From the NCBI GenBank assembly GCA_012934845.2, contig WNNJ02000980.1:124001-188000 (forward strand): 64,000 nt of DNA, read 5' to 3'. A program made the translations under genes and the position numbers. Of this stretch, positions 20,560 through 30,900 are shown one piece after another. The stretch is from Pomphorhynchus laevis (taxonomy: Eukaryota; Acanthocephala; Palaeacanthocephala; Echinorhynchida; Pomphorhynchidae). Under the pieces are notes generated by a model. That model was not told where the DNA came from and did no database searches. It saw nothing but the letters and a program-made list of their open reading frames with translations. Numbering within the stretch: the first letter of the stretch is position 1; every line of letters starts with the position of its first letter.

Positions 20560-21121
20560 GGTCATGTGTGATGATATCGTATTTAGCGGTATTAGTTTCA
20601 AGCCCAAAGGCGCTGCTCCTTCAGATATCATGAGGACGTCCTTGACCAAGGTCATGCTGTCTTTCCCAATCTTTCCGTCATCGAGATACCATACGGATAG
20701 GCTGGATGCTCATCAAGCCACCAAATTGTGTATCGCTAGCGAAAACATCAAAGGGCCAAGATGGTATCCTTGTTGAACGCTTTCCTCTGACCAGCTATGC
20801 CTGTTTCCAGACAACAGAAGACTTGGCTGAGCGTAGCATGCTTGCACTAATGGGAAATGCCTGGAATATACTGTTATGTGCAGTTTAAAACTGCATCTCT
20901 GCTTATTGTATTGAAGGCAATTTCAAAATCCAGTTTTACTAATCCTTGATTACCTTTAAGTAATCAAGGCTAGCGACATCAAACAATAGGAGCGACAAAT
21001 GTTCAGCCACTGAAGAACGCGCTGCACATGGAATGCGCCGAACAATTCGTATATTGATTCGCAATAGCGTATCTGTCCTTTGCCATACATCGTCCTTGCC
21101 ACAATGATTAATGTGGTCCAC
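20560..21121 (-). pseudogene. Family-C LINE reverse transcriptase remnant
   Basis: Read from 21,121 the minus strand gives VRRIPCAARSSVAEHLSLLL, then LDFEIAFNTISRDAVL (catalytic D of motif A), then HLGPLMFSLAIHNLV and WYLDDGKIGKD (catalytic LDD). The YLDDG box and HLGPL motif are shared with family A. The fingers motif (RPIAVGE in family A) is deleted, and stops are scattered. Confidence 0.75.
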
Positions 21122-21160
21122 CGTCTCAAAAATGTCAGTTGTATATTGATCTGGGCCAAT

Positions 21161-21646
21161 CTAGTTTGCGGGCAGATCACCGTTAGCAGCAGGTTGACCA
21201 AATCCCGGACATCCGAGAGCGGGTCCATGTTTTCGAAGAAACCTACTCGTTGTAGCTGCGAATAATCTGAAACAGACAGCGCAGTGCGCTCGACGAGCAC
21301 GTTTCCGCTGCCGAAACATAGCTGGATCAGGAGAACACTCTGTATTCTCCCCTGATTGCACATGACCAGACCGACCATTCGGTTGTTCGACCAATCGATT
21401 CAGTTCTGATGGCACGTTTCGAAGTAAATCATCAGCAGTATCCGAGATGGCAACGGTATCCGGTTGTACGTCCACACTAATTGCTCTTGTAATCGGTTCG
21501 AGTCGACCATTTGGTCCAAGACTCAATTCGGGAACATCAACAACTGTGTGGCGCGATAAAGGACAATATGCAATCGATTTAGACACCACATTAAAACTGT
21601 GAGGATTAAGGCCAAATAATCTCGACTGCGGAGTTGAATCGTTCAT
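21161..21646 (-). pseudogene. Family-C LINE N-terminal zinc finger ORF part
   Basis: The 161-residue frame starts MNDSTPQSRLFGLNP and ends with ARRAHCAVCFRLFAATTSRF then LRKHGPALGCPG. The C-x2-C...H-x5-C finger with following Pro-Gly is the usual N-terminal module of this LINE group. The upstream 100 residues are polar and without recognised motifs. The start ATG is the first in a frame following AT-rich leader. Confidence 0.75.
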
Positions 21647-21650
21647 TGAT

Positions 21651-22064
21651 CATATTAATTACAACGTTTGTATCCGTGCGTTTAGTGTATGTTATATATT
21701 GTATGTAATTTATATTGTATATATTTGTAAGTAGTTATAATCAAGAATTTTTTCAGTAGTCATTGACGTTATTTATTTTTTAAATGTAAATGGGGTCTTA
21801 AACTGTTATCTTTGGTTATAAAGGTTTACTGTTTAATTTTAAAATAATAATAGGTATACAAAATTTTTGACCAAATAAAGCATTTTAAATATTTAATGTG
21901 GCTTGATAATCAAGATAAAATATGCCAAATTTGTAAATTAATCGCTAATAAACAAGCATTTAACGATTGTTTTTCTACAAGTAACTTACTTTTCCCGCAG
22001 ATTTATATGCTGATTGAAGGAATCGGGAAGACTAAATAACATAAACTGAATCTATGCTGTTTCA
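21651..22064. other. AT-rich intron sequence
   Basis: AT-rich bases upstream of the family-C LINE and before the fold-back element. No gene or known repeat was recognised. Confidence 0.45.
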
Positions 22065-22650
22065 ACTTTTGAGTCTCATCAGTAGGGGATTGCTGCACAA
22101 CTGGATTGAAGTGCATCACCCCTAGACAGCTTAATGAGTCCTAGTACACATCCATGTACTAGGAATCAACACTTGTCAGTAGGGGCTGTTGCACAACTGG
22201 ATTGAAGTGCATCACTCCTAGACAGCTCAATAAGTCCTAGTACACATCGATGTACTAGGAATTTACACTGGTCAGTAGGGGCTGCTGCACAACTGGATTG
22301 AAGTGCATCATCCCTAGACAGCTCAATAAGTCCTTCTAGTACACATCAATGTACTAGGAATTAAATAGGGGGCTGCTGCACAACTGAATTGAAGTGCAGC
22401 ACCCGTAGACAGATCAATGCGTCATTCTAGTACACATATATGTACTAGGAATCTAGTATATGGATGTTTATTAAAAGGATTCATTGATCTGTCTAGGGGT
22501 GCTGCACTACAATCGAGTTGTGCATTAACCCCCTACTGACAAGTGCTGATTCTTAGTACATGGATGTATACTAGGACTCATTGAGCTGTCCAGGGATGCT
22601 GCACGTCAATCCAGTTGTACAGCAACCCCCTACTAATGAGACTCAAAAGT
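22065..22650. mobile_element. Fold-back element built of about 97-base units in inverted array
   Basis: The element begins ACTTTTGAGTCTCAT and ends with its exact complement. Inside, four direct units of about 95-97 bases (starting near 22,079, 22,175, 22,271 and 22,366) are followed by two units in reverse orientation (22,455-22,650). Each unit contains TGCTGCACAACTGGATTGAA and a small palindrome around CTAGTACACATCCATGTACTAG-like bases, ending GTCAGTAGGGG. No ORF is present. The overall shape is that of a non-autonomous fold-back DNA element of unknown family. Target duplications are not obvious. Confidence 0.8.
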
Positions 22651-22751
22651 CCTTTTCATTTTTTATAAAATAATATAAAGAATATATTTTCACAAATAAT
22701 TATCTGTAAGTATTTTTCAATCCTGACTTATTTCCTTGGATTGTGTATTAG

Positions 22752-22819
22752 CTCCAAATGAAAAAATGCAGAACTTGATAGAACGAACTGTAAACGATAT
22801 CAAATGCAGAATTGATAAG
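22752..22819 (+). CDS. CFAP298: CFAP298 exon
   Basis: The exon begins after a TATTAG acceptor with the last two bases of a split Ala codon and reads APNEKMQNLIERTVNDIKC, matching the conserved APNEKM block of CFAP298. It ends in AAG before a GTAGAT donor at 22,820, phase 0. At 68 bases it is small, and the next intron is only 43 bases. A longer read-through frame to 22,918 exists but loses the family match after this donor. Confidence 0.9.
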
Positions 22820-22862
22820 GTAGATAACTCTTTGTTAATTGTCACTGAAAATTATTTCTCAG

Positions 22863-23021
22863 AAGTTAATCGAACACAAACTTTGTTTAACGTCGAAAAC
22901 GATATCATCATGTTTTGACGAATTTCGTGGTCTATCAATGATTATCTATCCTATGTCAATGCCCGATTTTGAAATTATTTGGAATGAAATTAACAATATA
23001 AATTCATTTGAAAATTGGAAG
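22863..23021 (+). CDS. CFAP298: CFAP298 exon
   Basis: After a TTTCTCAG acceptor the exon reads KLIEHKLCLTSKTIS then FDEFRGLSMIIYPMSMPDF, matching the ALDQLRGAVMIVYPMGLPPY block of vertebrate CFAP298. It runs 53 codons in phase 0 to AAG|GTTACT at 23,022. The block is the most conserved strand-loop of the protein. Translation is uninterrupted only if the preceding 43-base intron is removed, which supports that intron. Confidence 0.9.
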
Positions 23022-23075
23022 GTTACTTCCAATAACATTTAAGCAGCACAGTTTACGTAATTTCTGCTCTTTCAG

Positions 23076-23207
23076 GATTCGGTAAATGCATTACCATTAA
23101 ATGAAACTTGCCTTTGGTTTGGTGGTAAAGAACTGCAGCAATCAAAGAAACTTTCCGATTACATAGGAACAAACGAAAAATCAACTATTATTGTCAAATT
23201 ACAAAAG
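23076..23207 (+). CDS. CFAP298: CFAP298 exon
   Basis: The exon follows a 54-base intron with acceptor TTTCAG. It encodes NETCLWFGGKELQQSKKLSD and YIGTNEKSTIIVKLQK, matching AQLWWAAKELRRTKKLSDYV and GKNEKTKIIAKIQQ of the vertebrate protein. It ends AAG|GTTATT in phase 0. The next exon is 6.1 kb downstream across a transposon-filled intron. Confidence 0.92.
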
Positions 23208-23814
23208 GTTATTGATGATTTCAATATTTTGATGTTATGTTTTAACATGGAAACATCTTGCATTCCGCTTGATATTAATTTCTAACCCTACTCTAAATAA
23301 AAAACGTTACTTGTAGAATTATCAACTATCGTTTTTAAACTTCTCGTATTGTCTTATACACTGATATTGTTGTCTTCGAGATATGACCTATTAACGAGTT
23401 TACCATAATAGTAGTAACTGACTATATATCATTTTCTTTATTGCACATCTTCGTTACATTTCCCTTGTTTTTTAACATATTAAAAATATTAACTCGTATT
23501 TAATTATAAGCATAAGTTTTAATATATCCTGTAATTTTAATATTTCTTACAACTTTAATTTATCGAGAAATAAATAATTTATTTTTGTCTACAATCAATA
23601 TTCATAAAATCACATATTCGTAATATTAACTAATATTATTTATATTAATTTAATATTATTTTCAAATATTTTGAATTTGGCAAACAAAGTATATATTTCT
23701 ATATAATCACGTAACGTAATATCGTAATTTCTATACAATTTCGTTTTTTAAGATATTATATACTCCATAACGTATTTTATATTTATAAATTTTAGCGTAT
23801 ATGAATTAGCCTAT
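23208..23814. other. AT-rich intron sequence
   Basis: Start of the 6.1-kb CFAP298 intron. It is AT-rich, and no repeat family or coding was recognised before the LINE relic at 23,815. Confidence 0.5.
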
Positions 23815-25345
23815 ATGAATAAATCAAAGGAAGATGTAGACAAGTACCAAAGGGCAAAGAGAGTTTCAGCTCGAGCAATTACCGAAGCGAAGAAGGCGGC
23901 TTGGGATTAATTTGGAGAGCACTTAGAACTTAATTATAGGTCAGCTTCGAAGATGTTCTGGATGGCGATCAGGAACCTTCGTGTTGGAAAGCAGAAAACT
24001 CTTCAAAATGTCTATGACAAGAGAGGATCTATGCTGACTGACATTGATGAAATTCTTGGTTGTTAGAAAGAGCATTTTAGGAGTCCCTTTAATCCGATAG
24101 ATATGCCTTCTCTTGTAGAAGTAGAGCCTTTAGAACCAACAGAAGAGGTCATCTCTTTGGAAAATGCCGTTGTTAAAAGCTTCCTAATGGTAAGTCTCCT
24201 GTAGTAGAAGATATTCGACCTGAAGCTTTCAAGGCTCTTGACGTTGTTAACATGAATTGACTAACACGGATTTTTAACGTTGCATTAAAGTCGGGCAATG
24301 TTCCTAGTGAGTAGCGAACTAGGGGTGGTGGTACCGATCTTTAAGAAAGATGACCGAAGAGTGTGTTCCAATTATCGGGGCATCACTCTTCTTAACCAGA
24401 CTGGTAAGCTATTTGCTAAGATTCTTGAGTTAAGGATACGGCCTGTAGTTGAGGGATAATTGCAAGAGAAACAATGTCGTTTTCGTCCAGGTCGTGAAAC
24501 TTCGGATCAGTTCTTTACTCTCTTAACTATCCTTGAACGGTCTTGTTTGTTCGCTCAACCGGTCTACATGTGCTTTATTGATTTGGAGAAGGCACTCGAC
24601 CGAGTTCCGCGAGAGTGGTTGTGGAGGTACTAAGAGAAATGGAGTCGCACACAATCTTCGGGTATATGTGGCTTCTCTGTATGAACAAAGTATAAGTTGT
24701 CTTCATGTTCTAGGTAGTAAGTCTGAATCATGTTTAGTAGGAGTTGGGGTATTGTTATCGAGGGACGGCAAGAACATCAGGGAGATTAAGAGGCTGAACT
24801 ATTTAGCTAAGGCAACAATGCGTTCTTTGCACAGGTCTGCCGTAGTGAAGCGGGATTTGAGTCTTAGGGCGAAGCTTTCGGTTTACCACGCAATCTTCAT
24901 TACAATCTTAACCTGTAGTCATGAGCTTTACGTTATGACCGATAAGATAATATCTTGAATACAGGCGACTGAAATAATGTTTCTTCGCATTGTGACTAGT
25001 CTTAGTCTTAGAGATTAAGTTAAGAATTCAGTCATCCACGATGGAGACGGGGTTAAAGTCGCTGTTTATTACATCGAAGAAAGTCAATTGATGGGTCTAA
25101 GACACGTTCTGAGAATGTCTAGAGATCGCCTTCCTTGGAGGGTATTTCAGGCCGGACTCTCTGGAAAGAGACCTGGTGGACCTTGATAACGGTGGAGAGA
25201 TCAAATCTCGAAACTTGCCCAAGAACGTCTTAGGCTAATTGAAAGAGAATTCTGGTATGTCGCCCAGGATAGCGATATCTGGAGTAGTTTGGTTCGCACA
25301 CTGCTTCTACGACGAGACACTGGACCAATGGTTGACACGAAAAAT
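23815..25345 (+). pseudogene. RTE-like LINE ORF2 remnant, heavily broken
   Basis: In order on the plus strand: YQRAKRVSARAITEAKKAAW, FWMAIRNLRVGKQKTLQNV and DKRGSMLTDIDEIL (pre-RT helix and linker), SPVVEDIRPEAFKAL, CSNYRGITLL-like residues, FRPGRETSDQFFTLL, YMCFIDLEKALDRVPREWLW (motif A), and near the end SVIHDGDGVKVAVYYIEESQ then GLRHVLRMSRDRLPWRVFQA and GKRPGGP with RWRDQISKLAQERL. The latter are the conserved C-terminal RWFGH...GRPRTRW blocks of a widespread invertebrate and fish LINE group. The catalytic box is lost and many stops are present, so this is an old copy. Confidence 0.75.
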
Positions 25346-25818
25346 CTTGTGTACTATTATTTTTTATTTTTGTTTTCTTTTCACGAAATGGTTTTGTTCC
25401 TAAAATGTTTATAATATCATCGGTAAAATCATAACCTGAGTATATTTAGCCGAATTATTAAATAAATCTTTTCGCTCCGTATTTAGTTTGTTCAGCATTG
25501 TGCGGTTCAAATTTTTGACTAAAGATATTAGTCATCGTCTGGGACATCTGAAATTAAAATTACAGTTTCAAAATTATAAAATGATACAACAATAAACATT
25601 TTCCGAATTAGCAAATTTCATTAAGACCCATAAATTCTTCCCATCTATGACTATTTGATATTTATGACAGAGTGTAGTATGTGAATTAGCAGAGCTTTAT
25701 CCGTTCAGAGTTGTTGTGCTGAATTAGATTTGAATATGATTTCGCAGATGTTCTTCATATGGTCGGTATATCTATTTTCACTGTGTTCTTCTAACATATG
25801 CTTGTGGATGGCGTTACC
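25346..25818. other. AT-rich intron sequence
   Basis: Bases between the RTE-like relic and a minus-strand Penelope fragment. They may hold the Penelope 3' terminus; no clear hairpin or ORF was recognised. Confidence 0.4.
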
Positions 25819-26004
25819 CTAGTATTTATGTTGTCTAATTCTCTGGATTAATTTACGTTGTATACCCAATGTAAGATGCGTTACAGCCTTCTGTTTTACC
25901 CGTATTTTGTATACGACATTGAATGTGTCATCTTTATTTGTTCTTTGTCTTAAGGACAAAGCCGATCCTAGTTTTCGAACATTGAAGTAGTTTCGAATTT
26001 TCAA
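25819..26004 (-). pseudogene. Penelope-like GIY-YIG domain remnant
   Basis: FNVVYKIRVKQKAVTHLTLG then RKLIQRIRQHKY follow the GIY-YIG layout (VVYKI-C ... Y-G-T...L..R...H), but key residues have changed. Position downstream of the RT supports the assignment. Confidence 0.55.
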
Positions 26005-26374
26005 TGATTTGGTGACCTTTATGCATTTGACATGCTGCCTTAATGTTACGTGAAGTTATTTTATTTCTCTTTCGAAATTAGACGGGGTATTGCTTTCATA
26101 GTAGACTATTAATTTGTTATAATCATTATTGTCTTTTGGTGTATGTATTTGCTTATTCATTTTTATCGCTTTGTTCGTGATGCGGTCAATTACTTTCAAT
26201 GGGTAGCTGGCATTTACCAATGTTGCTTTATTGATTTAATTTCATCTTTTAACACCTCGTGATGGCTGCTTAATTTTAAAGCTATGTTGACTAAATTGCT
26301 AACGACAGCACATTTATATTTGTAAGGTGTGCATGATGTGAAATTGGAATAGATGCCTTTATTGGTTGGCAACC

Positions 26375-26485
26375 GCTGTTTTATTGGTTGTATACCGCTG
26401 TTTATATTGGTTGCAGACCGCTGATTATACCGCTGATGTATACCCCTGATGGATACCGCTGTTTTTATTGGTTGATTTGGTTGTA
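26375..26485 (+). repeat. Degenerate short tandem repeat
   Basis: Several imperfect copies of an approximately 20-base unit with ATACCGCTGTTTTATTGGTTG occur in a row inside the decayed Penelope linker. Confidence 0.65.
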
Positions 26486-26554
26486 TGAATATTAAGATAC
26501 CTTGGAAGTGAAACCTTTATCGAATATTTTATTAGTAAACTTAAAATTCGATTT

Positions 26555-26800
26555 TTATTCTATCATTTTCTTAAATGTATCGACATCTTTATCATGCTTA
26601 AATACGGCCAAGATATCATCGACATATCGTCTATAGTAAACAGGCTTATATGTTAATTCGTTGTTATTAATTATCTTACATTCCAGTTGACTCCTATAGA
26701 AATCTGCAAAAGTGGGGCCTAATGGTGATCCCATTGATGCACCATCTATTTGGAGGTAAGTTTTATTTTGAAAATAAAGGGAGTCAATATTTTTAGTCAA
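26555..26800 (-). pseudogene. Penelope-like reverse transcriptase palm
   Basis: FQNKTYLQIDGASMGSPLGP (motif B with the GxxMGSPxxP signature of Penelope RTs) and YYRRYVDDILAVF (catalytic VDD box) are present. The fragment is 81 codons long and ends at FKKMIE, as the palm does in full elements. Confidence 0.85.
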
Positions 26801-26949
26801 TATTTAGCGGTAAAATAAACGGAATTATAAGAAAATAAATCGATCAATCATATATTATCCGATCAACAGACCAACTACTAATGACATTGAAAGATCTAAA
26901 GTAAAATGAAAAAGACATAATCACATCACTTGAAGTCGAATAGCTCTTT

Positions 26950-27170
26950 ACAAAAATCCGGTTCAAGAACCTATCCAAATCATTACGAAAAAAATAAAAA
27001 ATCATCCACACTTACAATCACCAGATACTCCGAAACATACAAACATGTACACAGCATCAACTTCTTTTTATTTTCAAAATAAAACTTACCTCAAAATAGA
27101 TGGTGTATCAATGGGATCACTCTTAGGCCACACATTTCTAGATGAAACAACTGGCATGCAAGATGATGAA
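26950..27170 (+). pseudogene. Penelope-like RT fragment, inverted relative to neighbour
   Basis: Plus-strand YFQNKTYLKIDGVSMGSLLG (27,070-27,130) repeats motif B of the minus-strand fragment at 26,740-26,800. Upstream bases are diverged. The two fragments lie head to head. Confidence 0.7.
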
Positions 27171-27262
27171 TAATAATGAAATATCATTATTCTGATTGTG
27201 GCACGATATTATCCTCGCAGGTATTGTTTCTATTCTTGATACAGCAAGACGTTTCTAACCAG
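27160..27262 (+). repeat. About 100-base direct repeat, copy 1
   Basis: The stretch ending CAGCAAGACGTTTCTAACCAG is repeated essentially without change at 27,769-27,868. It follows the inverted Penelope fragment directly. High identity indicates a recent duplication. Confidence 0.85.
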
Positions 27263-27467
27263 TCTGGGTGGGTCTCATTAGCTGCTGACACATACATTTC
27301 AAGTTTCGACACTTATTATCTGCTTTCTCCGTACACTGATGCTGATCGGATTTGAACATATGACGTCTGTATCTTGATTCAACGCTACATCTACTTGGCT
27401 GACCTCTCCAGTGGTATAGATGTACATTTCTGTATATTACTTTAGGTAGGGGATCGTATTCTAACAA
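27255..27467 (-). other. Cys-rich short ORF, unrecognised
   Basis: A 70-residue frame with GQPSRCSVESRYRRH and QHQCTEKADNKCRNLKC, a Cys/His spacing that could bind zinc. It shares no motif I can name and may be part of a transposon's gag-like or finger region. Low confidence that it is translated. Confidence 0.3.
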
Positions 27468-27711
27468 TCTATTAGGAACCTCCCCTTTTGTGTTATTCGC
27501 TAGCCGGATAACTGTTTTTCAAGCTGCCGCTTTCAATGAATGTTTTTTAATCGTCCACCAGTGGCATCTGATATGGCTTGCGTAAGCAGTGGCTTCACAG
27601 GACAGCACGTGTGATATCGTTCCTTTTTTCATCAGCTTACTAAGGTTGCTGGACAATCAACCCACGCTTGTATAGAGCTGAAGCACAATGAACTAACAAA
27701 AGCTCTTTAGC

Positions 27712-27756
27712 TACAAAACACTAGCAAAGCTCGTGTTTTGCGAGCTTTGCTAGTGT
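27712..27756. repeat. Hairpin with about 20-base arms
   Basis: AAACACTAGCAAAGCTCG is followed after four bases by its inverted copy. It resembles the forward-inverted junctions seen elsewhere in the window. Confidence 0.8.
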
Positions 27757-27768
27757 TTGCTCATGCAA

Positions 27769-27868
27769 CATGATGAATAATAATGAAATATCATTATTCT
27801 GATTGTGGCACGATATTATCCTCGCAGGTATTGTTTCTATTCTTGATACAGCAAGACGTTTCTAACCA
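27769..27868 (+). repeat. About 100-base direct repeat, copy 2
   Basis: Near-identical to 27,160-27,262. The 500 bases between the copies contain a minus-strand Cys-rich frame (27,255-27,467) and a strong hairpin at 27,712-27,756. Confidence 0.85.
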
Positions 27869-27959
27869 GATGCTAAAATACGTCACTCCACATATAGTGA
27901 CTAAATGAATACAGCAGCAGTAACTGGTGACATTATATTAATCTGGAAAAGTTACTCTG

Positions 27960-29015
27960 AAAGAATTACGTTTCAACTTTTATTTTACAAGACGTTAGGG
28001 AAAAGGACTAAAACCTGTAATGCTTTTTTACAACCTTCGTCGGGAAGCTTAACCTGGAATGCGCCTATCACAGACACTTAGCTCCCAATGAGCCTTTTGA
28101 CCTTAGTCTACTCTTCACTACATGGTTGATTAATCAGTGTGGCCCTGTAGCTACACAACTTCGTCAATACTTGATCCTTAGTAAACCTCTGAAAGGAATT
28201 CACTAAGCGTACGCTCCTCCATCGGTAGCCAGCCTTACATCTGGTATGGTTTCCGTAAGTAGTGGCTTCACAGGACAGCAATGCGCCTTTTGTGGCTTCA
28301 CAACAATGCGCCTTCTGTTGTAGGCGCATTCCGGGTTGAGCTTCTCGATGGAGGTTGTTAAAAAGCATGCAGGTTTAAACTTTCCTGTTCGTGTGTAATA
28401 CTAAAAAAGTAAAGTCAATTCTTTCAGATTTGCAACGTCGTATTTCAGATTAATTAAGAGTCATCAAATGTTGCTATATTGCTTACTTTAAAAATAAAAT
28501 AATTGTTTGCCTTTACAATGAGCTTTGCTCGTGCATCGTGCTTAGCTGTATACAAGCGTGTTGCTTATTCATCAACCTTAGTAAGCTAATGAAGGAAGGA
28601 ACGATAGCGCACGTGCTATTCTGTGAAGCCACTACTTACGCAAACCATACCAGATGTAAGGCTGGTCACCGTTGGAGGAGCGTGCGCTTAGTGAATTCCT
28701 TTCAGAGGTTTACTAATGATCAAGTACTGTCGAAATTGTGTAGCTATAACGCCACAATGATGATACAACCGTGTAGTGAAGAGCAAACTAAAATTAAAAC
28801 GTCCCATTTGAGACTAGGCGTGTGGTAGGCGCATTCCGGATTAAGCTTCCCGACGAAGATTGTAAAAAAGCATGCAAGTTTAAACTTTCCTGTTCGTGTG
28901 TAATACTAAAAAGTAGTTAATTCTTTCAGATTTGCAACGTGTATTTCAGATTAATTAAGATTCATCAAATGTAACTATATTACTTCCTTTAAATAATTTT
29001 GCCTTTACAAATAAA
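27960..29015. repeat. Composite of one repeat family in direct and inverted copies
   Basis: A unit of about 190 bases starting TAGGCGCATTCCGG and including CTTTCCTGTTCGTGTGTAAT occurs at 28,318-28,510 and 28,823-29,015 in direct order; its start also occurs inverted at 27,985-28,065. A second unit encoding residues CKAG(Y/H)RWRSVRLVNSF occurs inverted (28,108-28,300 minus and 28,610-28,790 plus). The short frames overlapping them are conserved because the DNA is, so a protein function is not shown. The family was not recognised. Confidence 0.7.
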
Positions 29016-29356
29016 ATAATTGAATCACATTTGAAGACAGTGGAGGAGAATGTGTTGTTCGGACAAGCCACAACTTCTAGAAACCGGAAACTAGCCTGGA
29101 TGTAGTATGCCAGGGACTATGCAGTAGCAGATTTGAGCGAACGTTTTTCGACGTATGCATCTTTAGTAAAAAAGCTCAATCATACACAAATTGCTCCGCA
29201 TTATCAGCTTTCGAATATCACGAGCCACGTAAAATTGCTAAATACAGTGAGAGGGTGTACAAAAGTATCTGATCATTGAATCTTAATAAAAATGGATTTC
29301 ATATTAGAAATAATTTTTTACTTGATAACGTCAATTTAATTTTCAATTTTAAATAG
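29016..29356. other. Intron sequence, nothing recognised
   Basis: Moderately AT-rich bases between the composite repeat and the CFAP298 exon at 29,357. No homology was recognised. Confidence 0.45.
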
Positions 29357-29452
29357 GTGCAAAATGGACCTCCACCTAGAGAACCTCCACTATGTGATCA
29401 GCAACGAATTGAAATGATGAATTATTTTCATAAACGGAATGAAGAACAAAAG
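29357..29452 (+). CDS. CFAP298: CFAP298 exon
   Basis: This 32-codon exon reads VQNGPPPREPPLCDQQRIEM then MNYFHKRNEEQK, matching GQGAPAREPIISSEEQKQLM and LYYHRRQEELK. The acceptor is AAATAG, the donor AAG|GTATAT at 29,453, both phase 0. Its flanks are AT-rich intron without selection for coding. The following intron is 8.2 kb and holds antisense transposons. Confidence 0.92.
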
Positions 29453-30064
29453 GTATATCAGACTTAAAGATTTATTCCTTACGATTATAATTCAATATTT
29501 AATATATATTGTTGATGGCTGTTGATTTTATTAATATTATTTGTTATTTATTATTATTTAATTTATATTTATTAAAATCATGTAATAAAATCTCGATGAT
29601 TTTAATCTCGATATGCTCTTATCGAATCGACGATTAAATATAATCAAATATTAGAAACATATAAAAAAATAATAATATAATCAAATATTAGTGAAATTAA
29701 AGAATAAATAAAATAAATTTAAAAACACATTTTTCCGTTAATGCCTTTAAAAATGATTTTGCATTCGAATGTGGAATAAGTAATAAATAATGATAGTAAA
29801 TCTTTATTACATCTTTATTAGTAATCTTCATTAGTATTTAAATTAAAAATTGTGTTTTGGTAAAATACCATAAATAAATTAACATTACAGTCCGTCTATT
29901 TTACTGATGGCAAAGGTGGCAATAACAGCTACTTATATATGGTAAAAACTATATTTTTACAAAACGGACAAAACTTGTTTCGTTCTTTTAATTGAAAGCA
30001 GATTTATAATGTTTAATTATTATAAATTTAAACATTTTAAAAATAATTTGTTCATGTCCATCTC
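29453..30064. other. AT-rich intron sequence
   Basis: Start of the 8.2-kb CFAP298 intron; AT-rich, with no recognisable gene. Confidence 0.45.
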
Positions 30065-30150
30065 TTATATCATACGGCGTTCTTCAAGGATCCGTCCTTG
30101 GCTCTATTCTTTTTCCATTCTCAATTTACTTGTTCAATAAATTTTTAGCA
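30065..30150 (+). pseudogene. Tiny LINE reverse transcriptase fragment
   Basis: Residues SYGVLQGSVLGSILFPFSIY form RT motif B (GVPQGSVLGPILF in intact LINEs). Nothing else of the element is recognisable on either side. Confidence 0.6.
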
Positions 30151-30349
30151 AAATTTATTTTTTCTCAAATATTGCAAGAATGCTTAAATAAATTTTAGAC
30201 TTCCTTTCATTCGCAAGCAAATCTAAAATGTAACGTAGAATATCATGATATATGTAGATGTCATGCATCTACAATATCATCTAAATCTATCATTTGAATC
30301 CTAATCTTTGCAAAACTTATAGGTCTTTTAGCCAGTGCGCACTGTTGAA

Positions 30350-30900
30350 ATATACACGAACATTTCAGTTCTTCATGATGACCTCTAATTCTTGTTGTGA
30401 TACATCGTCTATTATTTATTAGTCACTTCATAAAAATTGACTTTTATTTGAAATTTCAATTTGAAATTTAAAAATTTTTTAATCTGAAATGTAATCATTA
30501 AAATTGATTTTTATTTTAAATTTTAATTATAAATTTTAACTTGATATAAATATAAATTGTATAAAATCTTATATAATTATTTATTATTTATCTTTGAATA
30601 TATATAGTTTCAAATACGTAGACTCAGTTATCTGATATAATTTGTTCTACTGACAAGTTATTATTGATCTGTTTACTTTGTTTTCTCGGTAATATAACCT
30701 CTGTCAGCAATACAATAACGATGTATTCTTGATATGACGTCATTATTTTTCTTCTAATTTTTAAGCAAGTTTTAATATTTTTATTAATTTCACATATATA
30801 TAAATTGTATTTAATCTTATATAATTATTGATTATTTATCTTTATTTTTATTTATATTTTGTATAAAATACGTAGACTCAGTTATCTGATCTAATTGTCT
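30350..30900 (+). mobile_element. Permuted Penelope-like element 3' UTR fragments
   Basis: The bases around GATGACCTCTAATTCTTG (30,380) match the 3' terminal region of the permuted Penelope copies at 35,400, 38,950, 46,820 and 54,420. Two copies of the terminal motif around TACGTAGACTCAGTTATCTGAT occur at 30,615-30,645 and 30,865-30,895. Coding is absent. Confidence 0.65.

Larger units (their letters stand above)
19205..21650 (-). mobile_element. Family-C LINE (RT plus restriction-like endonuclease), internally deleted
   Basis: On the minus strand from 21,650: N-terminal zinc finger (CAVCFRLF...HGPALGC), a conserved helix RIPCAARSSVAEHLS (about 21,000), motif A LDFEIAFNTISRDAVL (about 20,930), motif B HLGPLMFSLAI and WYLDDGKIG (20,600-20,770), then the C-terminal knuckle-nuclease block. 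The length of 2.4 kb is short because a piece of the reverse transcriptase between the N-terminal helix and motif A is missing. The frame is broken several times. It lies antisense in the first long CFAP298 intron. Confidence 0.82.
25819..26830 (-). mobile_element. Penelope-like element fragment (RT and GIY-YIG), broken
   Basis: The minus strand shows a reverse transcriptase palm at 26,555-26,800 and a GIY-YIG-like tail at 25,819-26,004, in canonical Penelope order. Between them (26,005-26,554) the coding is decayed; it includes a degenerate short tandem repeat. A piece of the same element lies in the opposite orientation at 26,950-27,180. Confidence 0.75.

Noticed and set aside
22065-22650. 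Attachment or origin-like iterons
   Set aside because: Unit inversion and perfect terminal inverted ends fit a fold-back transposon better, and nothing bacterial or viral is present.
23809-24300. Host coding exon in the second long CFAP298 intron
   Set aside because: The residues are those of a LINE (DIDEIL, DIRPEAFKAL) and the exons of CFAP298 on both sides join in phase without it.
29885-29985. Plus-strand FTDGKGGN resembling a retroviral RNase H start
   Set aside because: Only about eight residues match, with no further motif in any frame nearby.
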